From positions 1 to 59,787 of the forward strand of contig QHSA01000150.1 in assembly GCA_003220315.1 (NCBI GenBank): a stretch of 59,787 nucleotides of DNA, in the 5' to 3' direction. The DNA comes from Candidatus Rokuibacteriota bacterium (lineage in GTDB: Bacteria; Methylomirabilota; Methylomirabilia; Rokubacteriales; CSP1-6). The position numbers and the translations under genes were made by a program. Positions 8,810 through 16,511 of this stretch are shown in pieces; the first letter of the stretch is position 1; each line of letters begins with the position of its first letter. Below the pieces are notes generated by a model that worked only from the letters and a program-made list of their open reading frames with translations, was not told where the DNA came from and did not search any database.

Positions 8810-10285
8810 ATGGCCACCCTGACCGAGTCCAGGAAGCGCGAGCTGCGGCGGGATCTCGAGGCGATCGTCGGCCGCGGCGCGGTGCTCTCCGACCCCGAGG
8901 AGCTGCTCGTCTATGAGTCCGACGGCCTCACGCTCTTCCGGGCGCTGGCGGACTTCGTCGTCTTCCCCACCTCCGCGGAGCACGTGGCCGCGGTCGTCCG
9001 GCTCGCGAACCGCGCGGAGCTGCCTTTCGTGGCGCGCGGCGCCGGGACGGGGCTCTCGGGCGGATGCCTGCCGGCGGAGGGGGGCATCGTGCTCTCGATG
9101 ATGCGGATGAACCGCGTCCTCGAGGTGGACTACGACAACCAGCTCGCGGTCGTCGAGCCGGGCCTCGTGAACCTCCACCTCTCCTCCCGGGTCGGGCCGA
9201 AGGGCTACTACTACGCGCCCGATCCGTCGAGCCAGCAGGCGTGCACGATCGGCGGGAACATCGCCAACAACTCGGGCGGCCCGCACACGCTGAAGTACGG
9301 CGTCACGACGAACCATGTGCTGGGGCTCGAGGTCGTGATGCCGGACGGCGAGATCGTCTGGCTCGGCGGGAAGACCCGCGAGGCGCCCGGCTACGACCTC
9401 GCCGGCGTGTTCGTCGGCTCCGAGGGCACGTTCGGCATCGCCACGAAGGTGGTCGTGCGCATACTCAAGAAGCCGCAGGCGGTCAAGACGGTGCTGGCCG
9501 TCTTCGAGCACGTGGATGGGGCGTCCGAGGCGGTCTCGGCCATCATCGCGCGCGGGCTCGTGCCCGCCGCCGTGGAGATGATCGACCAGCTGACGATCCA
9601 GGCCGTCGAGGACGCATTCGGCTGCGGCTACCCACGCGACGCCGCCGCCGCGCTCCTCGTCGAGCTCGACGGCCTCGCCGTCGGCATGGCGGCCCAGACC
9701 GAGCGGATCGTCGCGGCGTGTCGCGACGCGGGCGCCCGCGAGATCCGTACCGCGCGCGACGAAGCCGAGCGCGCGCTCCTGTGGAAGGGGCGCAAGTCGG
9801 CGTTCGGCGCGTACGGGCGGGTGTCGCCCGCGTACATGGTGATGGACGGCGTGATCCCGCGCACGAAGCTCCCGTACGTGCTCCGCCGCGTGAACGAGAT
9901 CGTCGCCGCTCACGGGCTCAGGGTCGGGAACGTCTTCCACGCGGGCGACGGCAACCTCCACCCGAACATCCTCTACGATCCGCGCCGGCCGGGCGAGGAG
10001 GCGCGCGTGGTGGCGGCGGGGGCGGAGATCATGAAGGTCTGCGCGGAGGTCGGTGGCTCGATCTCCGGCGAGCACGGCATCGGCCTCGAAAAATCGGATT
10101 TCATGCCGCTCATCTTTTCGGCGGCCGACCTCGCCCTCATGCGCCGGCTCAAGAATGCGTTCAATCCCACGGGGCTCTGCAACCCGGGCAAGGTGTTCCC
10201 CACGAAGAAATCCTGCGTCGAGGTCGGGCCGGTCGCCTACCGGCCGCACGCGATCGAGGAAAAGGGTCTGGCCCAGCGCTTCTAG
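8810..10285 (+). CDS. glcD: Glycolate/D-lactate oxidase FAD subunit GlcD-like
   Basis: FAD-linked 2-hydroxy-acid dehydrogenase of 491 residues, the expected length for GlcD. The PCMH-type FAD-binding domain shows VARGAGTGLSGG, the conserved PDPSSQQACTIGGNIANNSGGPH, and APGYDLAGVFVGSEGTFGI. The C-terminal FAD-oxidase domain ends with NVFHAGDGNLHPNIL, GSISGEHGIG and FNPTGLCNPGKVFP. The start follows the TATAAT box closely, making this the first gene of a glcD-glcE-glcF operon (18 nt to glcE). The complex would oxidise glycolate or a related hydroxy acid at the membrane and pass electrons to the quinone pool. Confidence 0.93.
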   Translation: MATLTESRKRELRRDLEAIVGRGAVLSDPEELLVYESDGLTLFRALADFVVFPTSAEHVAAVVRLANRAELPFVARGAGTGLSGGCLPAEGGIVLSMMRMNRVLEVDYDNQLAVVEPGLVNLHLSSRVGPKGYYYAPDPSSQQACTIGGNIANNSGGPHTLKYGVTTNHVLGLEVVMPDGEIVWLGGKTREAPGYDLAGVFVGSEGTFGIATKVVVRILKKPQAVKTVLAVFEHVDGASEAVSAIIARGLVPAAVEMIDQLTIQAVEDAFGCGYPRDAAAALLVELDGLAVGMAAQTERIVAACRDAGAREIRTARDEAERALLWKGRKSAFGAYGRVSPAYMVMDGVIPRTKLPYVLRRVNEIVAAHGLRVGNVFHAGDGNLHPNILYDPRRPGEEARVVAAGAEIMKVCAEVGGSISGEHGIGLEKSDFMPLIFSAADLALMRRLKNAFNPTGLCNPGKVFPTKKSCVEVGPVAYRPHAIEEKGLAQRF

Positions 10286-10303
10286 CGCTGGCGGCGGCGG
10301 CTC

Positions 10304-12187
10304 GTGCAGGACGGCCTGCTCGAGAGACTGCGCACCATCGTCGGCGCGCCGAACGTCCTGACGGGCGTCGAGCTCTCCCCGTACGTCGTCGAGGGCCGCA
10401 CGCCCGACGCCGCCGTCTTCCCCGGCTCGGTCGAAGAGGTCTCGGCCGTAATCGCGCTCGTTGGAGAGTTTGGGCTGCCGGTGATCCCGTGGGGCGGCGG
10501 CACGGCGGCGTCCGTCGGCCTGCCCTCGGCGCGCGCGGGGCTGGTGCTCGGGCTCCGTCGCCTGAACCGCCTCGTGGAGCACGAGCCGGGCGACCTGACG
10601 GTCACGGTCGAGGCCGGCACGACGATGGGAGAGCTCCAGGCGGCGCTCCGCGGCCGCGGCCAGTGGCTCTCGCTCGACCCCGCCGATGCCGAGCGGGCGA
10701 CGATCGGCGGCGTGCTCGCGACGAACGCCTCGGGGCCGCGGCGGCACCTCTACGGGACGGCGCGCGATCTGCTCATCGGTGTCACGGTCGTGACCGCCGA
10801 GGGCGCGATCGTGAAGGGCGGCGGCAAGGTGGTGAAGAACGTCGCGGGCTACGACCTGCCGAAGCTCTTCGTCGGCTCTTACGGTACGCTCGGGGTCATC
10901 GTGGAGGCCACCTTCAAGCTCCGGCCACGTCCGGACGACGAGCGCCTGATGTGCGTCGGCTTCGATCGATTGAAAGACGCGGGCGCAGCGGTGCGCGCCC
11001 TGATGGCGTCCGATCTGATCCCCAGTGCCGTCGAGCTCCTCGACGGGACCGCGGCATTCGGCGGAGGGGGAACCGGAGGGGCGCTTGGGCTCGGACCGAC
11101 ACTCGCCGGCGCTGCCCCGGCCCCCCCGACGCCGGGCGCGGTGCTCGTCGTTGGGTTCGACGGACTCGGCGAGCAGGTGGAGTGGCAGTGCGCCGAGCTC
11201 ACGCGCCTGACGGCGCAGCTCGGTGGGCACCACCCACGCGCGCTCGCCTCGGAGGTGTGGCCGAGGCTGGCGCTGGGGGCGCGCGCGGCGTTCCCTGTCG
11301 TGACCGCCGTGGGCGCGATCGTGAAGGGCGGCGGCAAGGTGGTGAAGAACGTCGCGGGCTACGACCTGCCGAAGCTCTTCGTCGGCTCTTACGGTACGCT
11401 CGGGGTCATCGTGGAGGCCACCTTCAAGCTCCGGCCACGTCCGGACGACGAGCGCCTGATGTGCGTCGGCTTCGATCGATTGAAAGACGCGGGCGCAGCG
11501 GTGCGCGCCCTGATGGCGTCCGATCTGATCCCCAGTGCCGTCGAGCTCCTCGACGGGACCGCGGCATTCGGCGGAGGGGGAACCGGAGGGGCGCTTGGGC
11601 TCGGACCGACACTCGCCGGCGCTGCCCCGGCCCCCCCGACGCCGGGCGCGGTGCTCGTCGTTGGGTTCGACGGACTCGGCGAGCAGGTGGAGTGGCAGTG
11701 CGCCGAGCTCACGCGCCTGACGGCGCAGCTCGGTGGGCACCACCCACGCGCGCTCGCCTCGGAGGTGTGGCCGAGGCTGGCGCTGGGGGCGCGCGCGGCG
11801 TTCCCTGTCGTGACCGCCGTGATGGCGTTCGGTGTGCTGCCGACCCAGGTCGCCGAGCTGATGGAGCAGGGTGCGAGCGCCGCCCGGGCGCGTGGGCTCG
11901 GGACGGCGTGGGCGGCACACGCCGGCGTCGGCGCGGTGAGCGCGGCGCTCGCCACGAGTCACGAGCCGTCCGAACCGGCGCCGATCGCGGCGATCCTCGC
12001 CGAGTGGCGCGAGATCGCGCGTGCGGGTGGTGGGCGCGCGACGCTCGAGTGGGCGCCGCTCGCCGTGAAGTCACAGGTGCCGGTCTGGGACGATCCGGGC
12101 GCGGCGGGCCGAATCATGCAGCGGATCAAGGCCGAGCTCGACCCGAAGAACGTGCTGAACCCCGGCCGCTTCGTCGCCGGAATCTAA
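10304..12187 (+). CDS. glcE: Glycolate oxidase FAD-binding subunit GlcE-like with an internal 170-residue tandem duplication
   Basis: Starts at GTG 10304. The FAD-binding subunit is recognisable from VIPWGGGTAASVGLPS, TIGGVLATNASGPRRHLYGTARDLLIGV, KNVAGYDLPKLFVGSYGTLGVI and the terminal FDPKNVLNPGRF-like ending. Residues about 166-335 are repeated exactly as about 336-505, giving 627 residues instead of about 457. The duplicated block contains the end of the FAD-binding domain and part of the substrate/cap region, so the product as written would probably misfold. Removing one copy restores a normal GlcE. The gene lies between glcD and glcF in one operon. Confidence 0.88.
   Translation: MQDGLLERLRTIVGAPNVLTGVELSPYVVEGRTPDAAVFPGSVEEVSAVIALVGEFGLPVIPWGGGTAASVGLPSARAGLVLGLRRLNRLVEHEPGDLTVTVEAGTTMGELQAALRGRGQWLSLDPADAERATIGGVLATNASGPRRHLYGTARDLLIGVTVVTAEGAIVKGGGKVVKNVAGYDLPKLFVGSYGTLGVIVEATFKLRPRPDDERLMCVGFDRLKDAGAAVRALMASDLIPSAVELLDGTAAFGGGGTGGALGLGPTLAGAAPAPPTPGAVLVVGFDGLGEQVEWQCAELTRLTAQLGGHHPRALASEVWPRLALGARAAFPVVTAVGAIVKGGGKVVKNVAGYDLPKLFVGSYGTLGVIVEATFKLRPRPDDERLMCVGFDRLKDAGAAVRALMASDLIPSAVELLDGTAAFGGGGTGGALGLGPTLAGAAPAPPTPGAVLVVGFDGLGEQVEWQCAELTRLTAQLGGHHPRALASEVWPRLALGARAAFPVVTAVMAFGVLPTQVAELMEQGASAARARGLGTAWAAHAGVGAVSAALATSHEPSEPAPIAAILAEWREIARAGGGRATLEWAPLAVKSQVPVWDDPGAAGRIMQRIKAELDPKNVLNPGRFVAGI
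10801..11820 (+). repeat. Perfect 510-bp tandem duplication inside glcE
   Basis: 10801-11310 and 11311-11820 are identical as far as I can read, and 510 is a multiple of three, so the frame is kept. A 13-nt sequence (GTCGTGACCGCCG) lies just before the first copy, at the junction and at the end of the second copy. This is what slippage or recombination between two short repeats 510 bp apart would leave. The near-perfect identity means it is very recent or an assembly artefact. Confidence 0.9.
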
Positions 12188-12214
12188 CGGGGAAGCATCG
12201 GGGAAAGGGGACGG

Positions 12215-13543
12215 ATGGCGCACACAGTCCAGGAGTCGCCCGCGAAGATCCCGGGGCCGCTCACGCTCCACGGGCTCTCCGTCGAGGGCGTCAACCAGTG
12301 CGTCCACTGCGGGCTCTGCCTCGCGTCCTGCCCGACGTTTTCCGAGCTCGGCACGGAGATGGATTCGCCGCGCGGCCGCATCTTTCTCATCAAGTCGCTC
12401 GCGGAGGGACGGATCGCCCTCACGGATAGCGTGGCGGACCATCTCTCGCTCTGCCTCGACTGCCGCGCGTGTGAGACCGTGTGCCCGGCCGGCGTGCCCT
12501 ACGGTGGGCTCATCGAGGCCGCGAAGGCCGAGATGGAGCACCGACGGCCGGGTTCGCCCGCCCGCCGCCTCTTTCGCTGGCTGAACTTCGGGCTGCTCCT
12601 GGGCCATCCGCGGCTCCTCGGGCTGGCCGCCGCCGGGCTCCGCCTCTATCAGACCTGCGGTCTCCAGTTCCTCGTCCGCTCGAGCGGGATCGTGCGGGTC
12701 CTCCCGAGGACCCTGCGGGCGTGGGAGTCGCTGCTCCCGCCGCTGCCCTCGCGAGCGGAGCGCGCACCGCTGCCGCGGCTCGTCACCGCCGAGGGTCCGC
12801 GGCGCGCCCGCGTGGCATTGCTCACCGGATGCGTCCAGGCGGTCGTCTTCGGCGCCCATAACCGTGCGACCGCGCGCGTGCTCGCGAAGAACGGCTGCGA
12901 CGTCGTCGTGCCCGAGGGCCAGGGATGCTGCGGCGCGCTCAACGCCCACGGCGGAGATCACGCGCGCGCCCTCGCCCTGGCCCGCCGGACGATCGACGCC
13001 TTCGAGGCCGCTCGGGCGGAGGCCGTGATCGTCAACACCTCGGGCTGCGGGGCGCACATGAAGGCGTACGGCCGCCTGCTCGGCGCCGACCCGGCGTACG
13101 CGGAGCGCGCGAGGCGCTTCGCCGCGTCGGTCGTCGATCTGGCGGAGTTCCTCGCGCGGGCGCCGCTACGTGGGCCGCTCTCCCCGGTGCCCCTGACGGT
13201 GACCTATCACGACCCGTGTCACGTCGTGCACGGCCAGAAGCTCAGGGGGGAGCCGCGTCGGCTCCTGGCGCAAATCCCCGGGCTCCGGATCGTCGAGCTC
13301 ACCGAGTCCGATTGGTGCTGCGGGTCGGCGGGCATCTACAACCTCACGCAGCCCGAGATGGCGACGCGCCTCTTGCAGCGGAAGGTGAGTCACGTCCTCG
13401 CGACCGGCGCCGACGCGGTCGTCACCGCCAACCCCGGCTGCATCCTCCAGATCCAGGCCGGGCTCGCCGCCCAGCGGTCGGCTATGCGGGTGCTCCACCT
13501 CGTCGAGCTGCTCGACCGCGCGTACGGCGCGCCGCCGCGCTGA
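12215..13543 (+). CDS. glcF: Glycolate oxidase iron-sulfur subunit GlcF-like
   Basis: Electron-transfer subunit of the hydroxy-acid oxidase, 442 residues. Two 4Fe-4S ferredoxin-type motifs are seen at the N terminus (CVHCGLCLASCP and CLDCRACETVCP). Two CCG domains follow, with GCCGALNAHGGD and WCCGSAGIYN, as in heterodisulfide-reductase-like proteins. It starts 27 nt after glcE, with a purine-rich GGGGAAAGGGG before the ATG. It completes glcDEF. Confidence 0.94.
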   Translation: MAHTVQESPAKIPGPLTLHGLSVEGVNQCVHCGLCLASCPTFSELGTEMDSPRGRIFLIKSLAEGRIALTDSVADHLSLCLDCRACETVCPAGVPYGGLIEAAKAEMEHRRPGSPARRLFRWLNFGLLLGHPRLLGLAAAGLRLYQTCGLQFLVRSSGIVRVLPRTLRAWESLLPPLPSRAERAPLPRLVTAEGPRRARVALLTGCVQAVVFGAHNRATARVLAKNGCDVVVPEGQGCCGALNAHGGDHARALALARRTIDAFEAARAEAVIVNTSGCGAHMKAYGRLLGADPAYAERARRFAASVVDLAEFLARAPLRGPLSPVPLTVTYHDPCHVVHGQKLRGEPRRLLAQIPGLRIVELTESDWCCGSAGIYNLTQPEMATRLLQRKVSHVLATGADAVVTANPGCILQIQAGLAAQRSAMRVLHLVELLDRAYGAPPR

Positions 13544-13601
13544 ACCGACGGCTGGAATGAAGCGCGACATGCGGATCGGAGCCGGCTCGTTCCTTGCTCA
13601 G

Positions 13602-13643
13602 GCCACCCACCGACCGCACCGACCTCGGGGCCACCGTTACAAT
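13602..13643 (+). repeat. Dispersed intergenic repeat, family 1, partial diverged copy upstream of moaB
   Basis: The tail 13618-13643 aligns with 4935-4960 (upstream of livG) at 22 of 26 positions with identical spacing, and GCCACCCAC at 13602 matches the core of the other copies. The 5' half is diverged or missing. As with livG and trmI, the element ends at the start codon. Confidence 0.55.
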
Positions 13644-14160
13644 GACCAATCCTGACGCCACCCCACGGGAGCACAAGGCCCACGCGCCGAGGAGCGTCGC
13701 CTGCTGGGTGCTCACCGTCTCCGACACGAAGACGCCCGAGACGGACACGAGCGGCGCGCTGATCCGCGAGCTCCTGCACGGCGCCGGCCACCGGGTGATC
13801 GGCGCGACGATCGTGAGGGACGAGCCTGCCGACGTGCAGCGTGTCGTGCGCGAGGCGTGCGGGGACGACCGGGTCCAGGCGGTGATCGTGACGGGCGGCA
13901 CAGGGATCACGTCGCGCGACGCCACGTTCGAGGCGATCGAGGCGCTGCTCGATAAGCGGCTCCCGGGCTTCGGCGAGCTCTTTCGCATGCTCTCCTACGC
14001 GGAGATCGGCGCCGCGGCGATGCTCTCGCGCGCCCAGCTCGGCGTGCGTGCCCGGCGGATCGTCGTCTCGCTTCCCGGATCGCCGAACGCCTGCCGCCTG
14101 GCGCTCGAGAAGCTCCTCATTCCGGAGCTCCCGCACCTCGTTCGTGAAGTGTCGCGTTAG
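13642..14160 (+). CDS. moaB: Molybdenum cofactor biosynthesis protein MoaB/MogA family
   Basis: 172-residue single-domain protein of the MogA/MoaB (molybdopterin-binding) family, which adenylylates molybdopterin before metal insertion. Family marks are VLTVSDTKTPETDTSG, VIVTGGTGITSRDATFEAI (TGGTG phosphate/MPT-binding loop), FGELFRMLSYAEIG and SLPGSPNACRLAL. The start chosen is ATG 13642. A TACAAT box overlaps that ATG (13638-13643), as part of a dispersed repeat tail, so either the box is fortuitous or the true start lies slightly downstream. The rhodanese-MoeB fusion further on could belong to the same cofactor pathway. Confidence 0.88.
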   Translation: MTNPDATPREHKAHAPRSVACWVLTVSDTKTPETDTSGALIRELLHGAGHRVIGATIVRDEPADVQRVVREACGDDRVQAVIVTGGTGITSRDATFEAIEALLDKRLPGFGELFRMLSYAEIGAAAMLSRAQLGVRARRIVVSLPGSPNACRLALEKLLIPELPHLVREVSR

Positions 14161-14165
14161 CGCCG

Positions 14166-14171
14166 TATACT
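14166..14171 (+). promoter_or_regulatory. -10 box (TATACT) before the HtrA-like gene
   Basis: TATACT sits between moaB and the protease gene. Unlike most promoters here, Shine-Dalgarno sequences follow it: GGAGGA at about 14173-14178 and GGAGG at about 14190-14194. The second is well placed for the ATG at 14202. Confidence 0.45.
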
Positions 14172-14201
14172 CGGAGGAGCGCCGTGGAGAGGAGGGTCCA
14201 G

Positions 14202-15338
14202 ATGGCGAGGTTCCGACCGATCGGTGTGGGCGCCCTGCTGCTCGTCGTCGTGCTCTCGCTCGGCTGCGGCGGCCCGACCGGCGCCGGGGGTCGGGGTGCG
14301 CTCGCGAGCTCGGATGCCGGCACGCCGCCGGAGCTCCAGCGCATCAACACGCTGCTCGCGGACCTGGCCGCGCGGCTCAAGCCCGGGCTCGTGCACGTGG
14401 CCGTCCGCCGCACGGCGGGAGGCGAGACGAGGCGGGAGGAGGAGGACGAGCCACGGCGCGCGACCGGCTCGGGCTTCGTCATCGACGGGAGCGGGCTCAT
14501 CGTGACGAACGCCCACGTGGTCGAGAGCGCCGAGAAGGTCCAGGTGAGGCTCTCCGACGGACGGCGCTACACCGGGAGCCTCGTGGGCCGCGACAACCGC
14601 GTGGACCTCGCCCTGATCCGGATCGACGGCGCCACGAACCTCACCGTGCTGCCGCTCGGCGACTCGAACCGTCTGCGGGTCGGCGAGTTCGTCCTGGCGC
14701 TCGGCCACCCGTTCGGCCTGGAGCAGAGCGTGTCGTTCGGCATCGTCAGCCGCAAGGGCGCGCCCCTCACGATCGCGGCGCCCGGCTTCGACTTCATCCA
14801 GACCGACGCCGCGATCAACCCTGGGAACTCCGGCGGCCCGCTCGTGAACATGGCGGGCGAGGTGGTCGGCGTCAACAGCATGGCGGCGCGCACCATCTCG
14901 ATCGGCTTCGCGATCCCGTCGAACCTGGTCAAGCAGCTCGTGCCGCAGCTCGCCGCGAAGGGGCGGGTCGAGTGGGGCTGGCTCGGCGTGTCCATCGCCG
15001 AGATCACCGAGGACGACGTCGAACGGCTCAAGCTGCGCGAGGCGCGCGGCGTGCTGGTCCGCGACGTCATGCCGGGCGAACCCGCCGAGCGCGGCGGGAT
15101 GCGCGCGAACGACGTCATCGTGGAGTTCGACGGCACGGCGCTCGAGGGGCCACGCGATCTGCAGCGGGTCGTTTCCACGACGCCGGTCGGCAAGAAGGTG
15201 CGCGTGACGCTCCTGCGCGACGGGCGGGAGACCGAGGTCGAGGTGACGGTCGGGCTCTACGAGGAGCGCGAGGCCCGGCGGCTCGAGCGGCCTCGACAGC
15301 CGCCGCGACCCGACGCGCCGACGCCGCCCAAGGAGTAG
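14202..15338 (+). CDS. HtrA/DegP-like serine protease lipoprotein with PDZ domain
   Basis: Envelope serine protease. From ATG 14202 the product has a lipoprotein signal with lipobox SLGC about 20 residues in; GTG 14184 would add six residues, but GGAGG spacing favours the ATG. The catalytic triad is complete: His in VTNAHVVES, Asp in NRVDLALIRID and Ser in NPGNSGGPLVN. One PDZ domain follows (WGWLGVSIAEI, GVLVRDVMPGEPAERGGM, NDVIVEFDG), with a Pro/Arg-rich C-terminal tail. It probably degrades or senses misfolded envelope proteins from an outer- or inner-membrane anchor. A terminator hairpin follows. A catalytically degenerate relative lies at 21613-22647. Confidence 0.92.
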   Translation: MARFRPIGVGALLLVVVLSLGCGGPTGAGGRGALASSDAGTPPELQRINTLLADLAARLKPGLVHVAVRRTAGGETRREEEDEPRRATGSGFVIDGSGLIVTNAHVVESAEKVQVRLSDGRRYTGSLVGRDNRVDLALIRIDGATNLTVLPLGDSNRLRVGEFVLALGHPFGLEQSVSFGIVSRKGAPLTIAAPGFDFIQTDAAINPGNSGGPLVNMAGEVVGVNSMAARTISIGFAIPSNLVKQLVPQLAAKGRVEWGWLGVSIAEITEDDVERLKLREARGVLVRDVMPGEPAERGGMRANDVIVEFDGTALEGPRDLQRVVSTTPVGKKVRVTLLRDGRETEVEVTVGLYEEREARRLERPRQPPRPDAPTPPKE

Positions 15339-15403
15339 GAGCCTGTCGGAGTGTCGAGGAGCGCCACGGCTTTGCCGGGGTGCTCCGAGCGTTTGGGGGG
15401 GGT

Positions 15404-15431
15404 GGGGGGCCATGTCGGGGCCCCCCATTTT
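15404..15431 (+). terminator. Rho-independent terminator after the HtrA-like gene
   Basis: An 8-bp perfect GC stem (15404-15411 pairing with 15419-15426) with a 7-nt loop is followed by ATTTT. It lies between two convergent genes. A related sequence in inverted orientation occurs at about 48665-48690. Confidence 0.7.
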
Positions 15432-15435
15432 CTAG

Positions 15436-15936
15436 TCAGGCCCGCGCGCGGGGCCGGGCGAGCGCCGCGAGCGTGGCGCGCGCCCATGGCGCGTCGAGCG
15501 CGGGCGTCGGCGCGTACCGGAGCGCGCCCGTGATCCGCATGGCGCCCTCCCAGTCCGCGGGCGAGTCTTCGAGCACCTCCTCCACCTCGAGCAGGAAGTA
15601 GCCCAGCCCGTACTCGCCGCCGCCGTCGACGGGGAGGGGCCCGTCCACGGCGCGGAGCTTCACGTAGACGGTCGCGTCCGGCTCGATCACGAGGAGCGTG
15701 CCTGCACGACGCTCGGCGAGGTTCTGCGCGCTGCGGCTCCGGGCACCGATCACGAGGCCGACCGTGCGCGTGTCGTACGCGCGCAGCTCCAGGTACGAGA
15801 GCAGCATCGGATGCGGGCGGCCGTGACCGTCGACCGTCACAAATGGGAGGGCCACGCCCAGGCGCGCTCCGGGGTCGCGCTGCGCGAGGCGCTCGACGAG
15901 CGGGGGCGGGAGCGACGGGCCGAGGGAGCGAGTCAT
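15436..15936 (-). CDS. Pyridoxamine 5'-phosphate oxidase-like FMN-binding split-barrel protein
   Basis: 166-residue protein with the split-barrel layout of the PNPOx-like flavin family: FVTVDGHGRPHPMLLSYLEL (strand pair), VGLVIGARSRSAQNLAERR (helix with the FMN-phosphate-contacting basic residues), TLLVIEPDATVYVKLRAV and a late GYFLLEVEEVLEDSP segment. It is too divergent to name a substrate; heme-degrading, F420- or FMN-dependent reductases share this fold. It is convergent with the HtrA-like gene and ends 5 nt after its terminator. The minus-strand start is ATG 15936; nothing clearly regulatory was seen in the divergent gap beyond it. Confidence 0.75.
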   Translation of the reverse strand: MTRSLGPSLPPPLVERLAQRDPGARLGVALPFVTVDGHGRPHPMLLSYLELRAYDTRTVGLVIGARSRSAQNLAERRAGTLLVIEPDATVYVKLRAVDGPLPVDGGGEYGLGYFLLEVEEVLEDSPADWEGAMRITGALRYAPTPALDAPWARATLAALARPRARA

Positions 15937-16236
15937 CGCGCGCTCACGCGACCTTTTTCGGCGATCGCTCCGTGTCTGTCAAGCCGCCGACCCGGGGGTG
16001 CCAAAGTGGACGCCCCGCTTGCGGGGGTGCCAAAGTGGACGCTCGCCGTACGCCGCAAGTCGCGGATTCTCTTGTTCTCCCTAGATATGGAGTTCGCCTT
16101 GCACGAGCGATCAACGGAGAGCGGAAACCCGTGCACAGCCTGCTGAGCGGAGGGCTCACGATCGAGGGCGACCGGATGGTCAGCCAGCTGCGCGGCTCGA
16201 GCGCACGCATCGTCTTGACACGGCTCCGCTGAGCCC
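15937..16236. other. Gap without a recognisable gene
   Basis: This 300-nt stretch separates divergent transcription units. It holds the pair of 21-nt repeats and a short open frame ending at 16232 whose last 30 residues or so (starting near GGLTIEGDRMV) look protein-like but match nothing I know. A TTGACA hexamer at 16215-16220 has no matching -10 box downstream. Confidence 0.4.
15993..16042 (+). repeat. Pair of 21-nt direct repeats 29 nt apart
   Basis: CGGGGGTGCCAAAGTGGACG(C) occurs at 15993-16013 and again at 16022-16042. Repeated GTGCCAAAGTGGAC-like units resemble the multiple terminal repeats of IS21-family elements, but no transposase gene is present, so this could be an end remnant only. 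Confidence 0.5.
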
Positions 16237-16470
16237 ATGGCCAAGAGCCGGGCGCGACTGCGCGTCCAGCTGATCTCAGCGCGTGGCGTCTTCGACGCCG
16301 CGCAACGGCTCACCCGCCCCGACGCGGCGCAGCCGCCCGACGCCGAGCTCGATGACGAGCCAGCCCCGCCCGAGGGGGAAGCCAGCGACGTGGAGAAGGA
16401 GCGCCTGGTCGCGCCGCCCGAGACGCGTCGCCGCGCGTCCGGCGATCGTCGTTCGGATCGTCCCGCGTAG
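16237..16470 (+). CDS. Small hypothetical protein, uncertain
   Basis: A 77-codon frame from ATG 16237. Third codon positions are strongly GC-rich, like real genes in this DNA. The predicted protein has a basic N terminus (AKSRARLRVQ), an acidic Pro/Glu-rich centre and a basic tail, with no hydrophobic core, so it would be largely disordered. No Shine-Dalgarno sequence and no family are visible. It is convergent with the MoeB-like gene. It could be spurious. Confidence 0.3.
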   Translation: MAKSRARLRVQLISARGVFDAAQRLTRPDAAQPPDAELDDEPAPPEGEASDVEKERLVAPPETRRRASGDRRSDRPA

Positions 16471-16511
16471 GGACGGCGCTGCGGCTCGGCCGAGGACGGA
16501 GCGCGTCGCGG

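Noticed and set aside
8690-11962. Minus-strand open frame of over 1,000 codons opposite glcD and glcE
   Set aside because: Low-complexity His/Arg/Asp composition and repeated blocks that merely mirror the glcE duplication; antisense shadow.
16215-16220. TTGACA as a promoter for the small ORF at 16237
   Set aside because: No -10 element lies 15-19 nt downstream; the ATG itself falls in that place.
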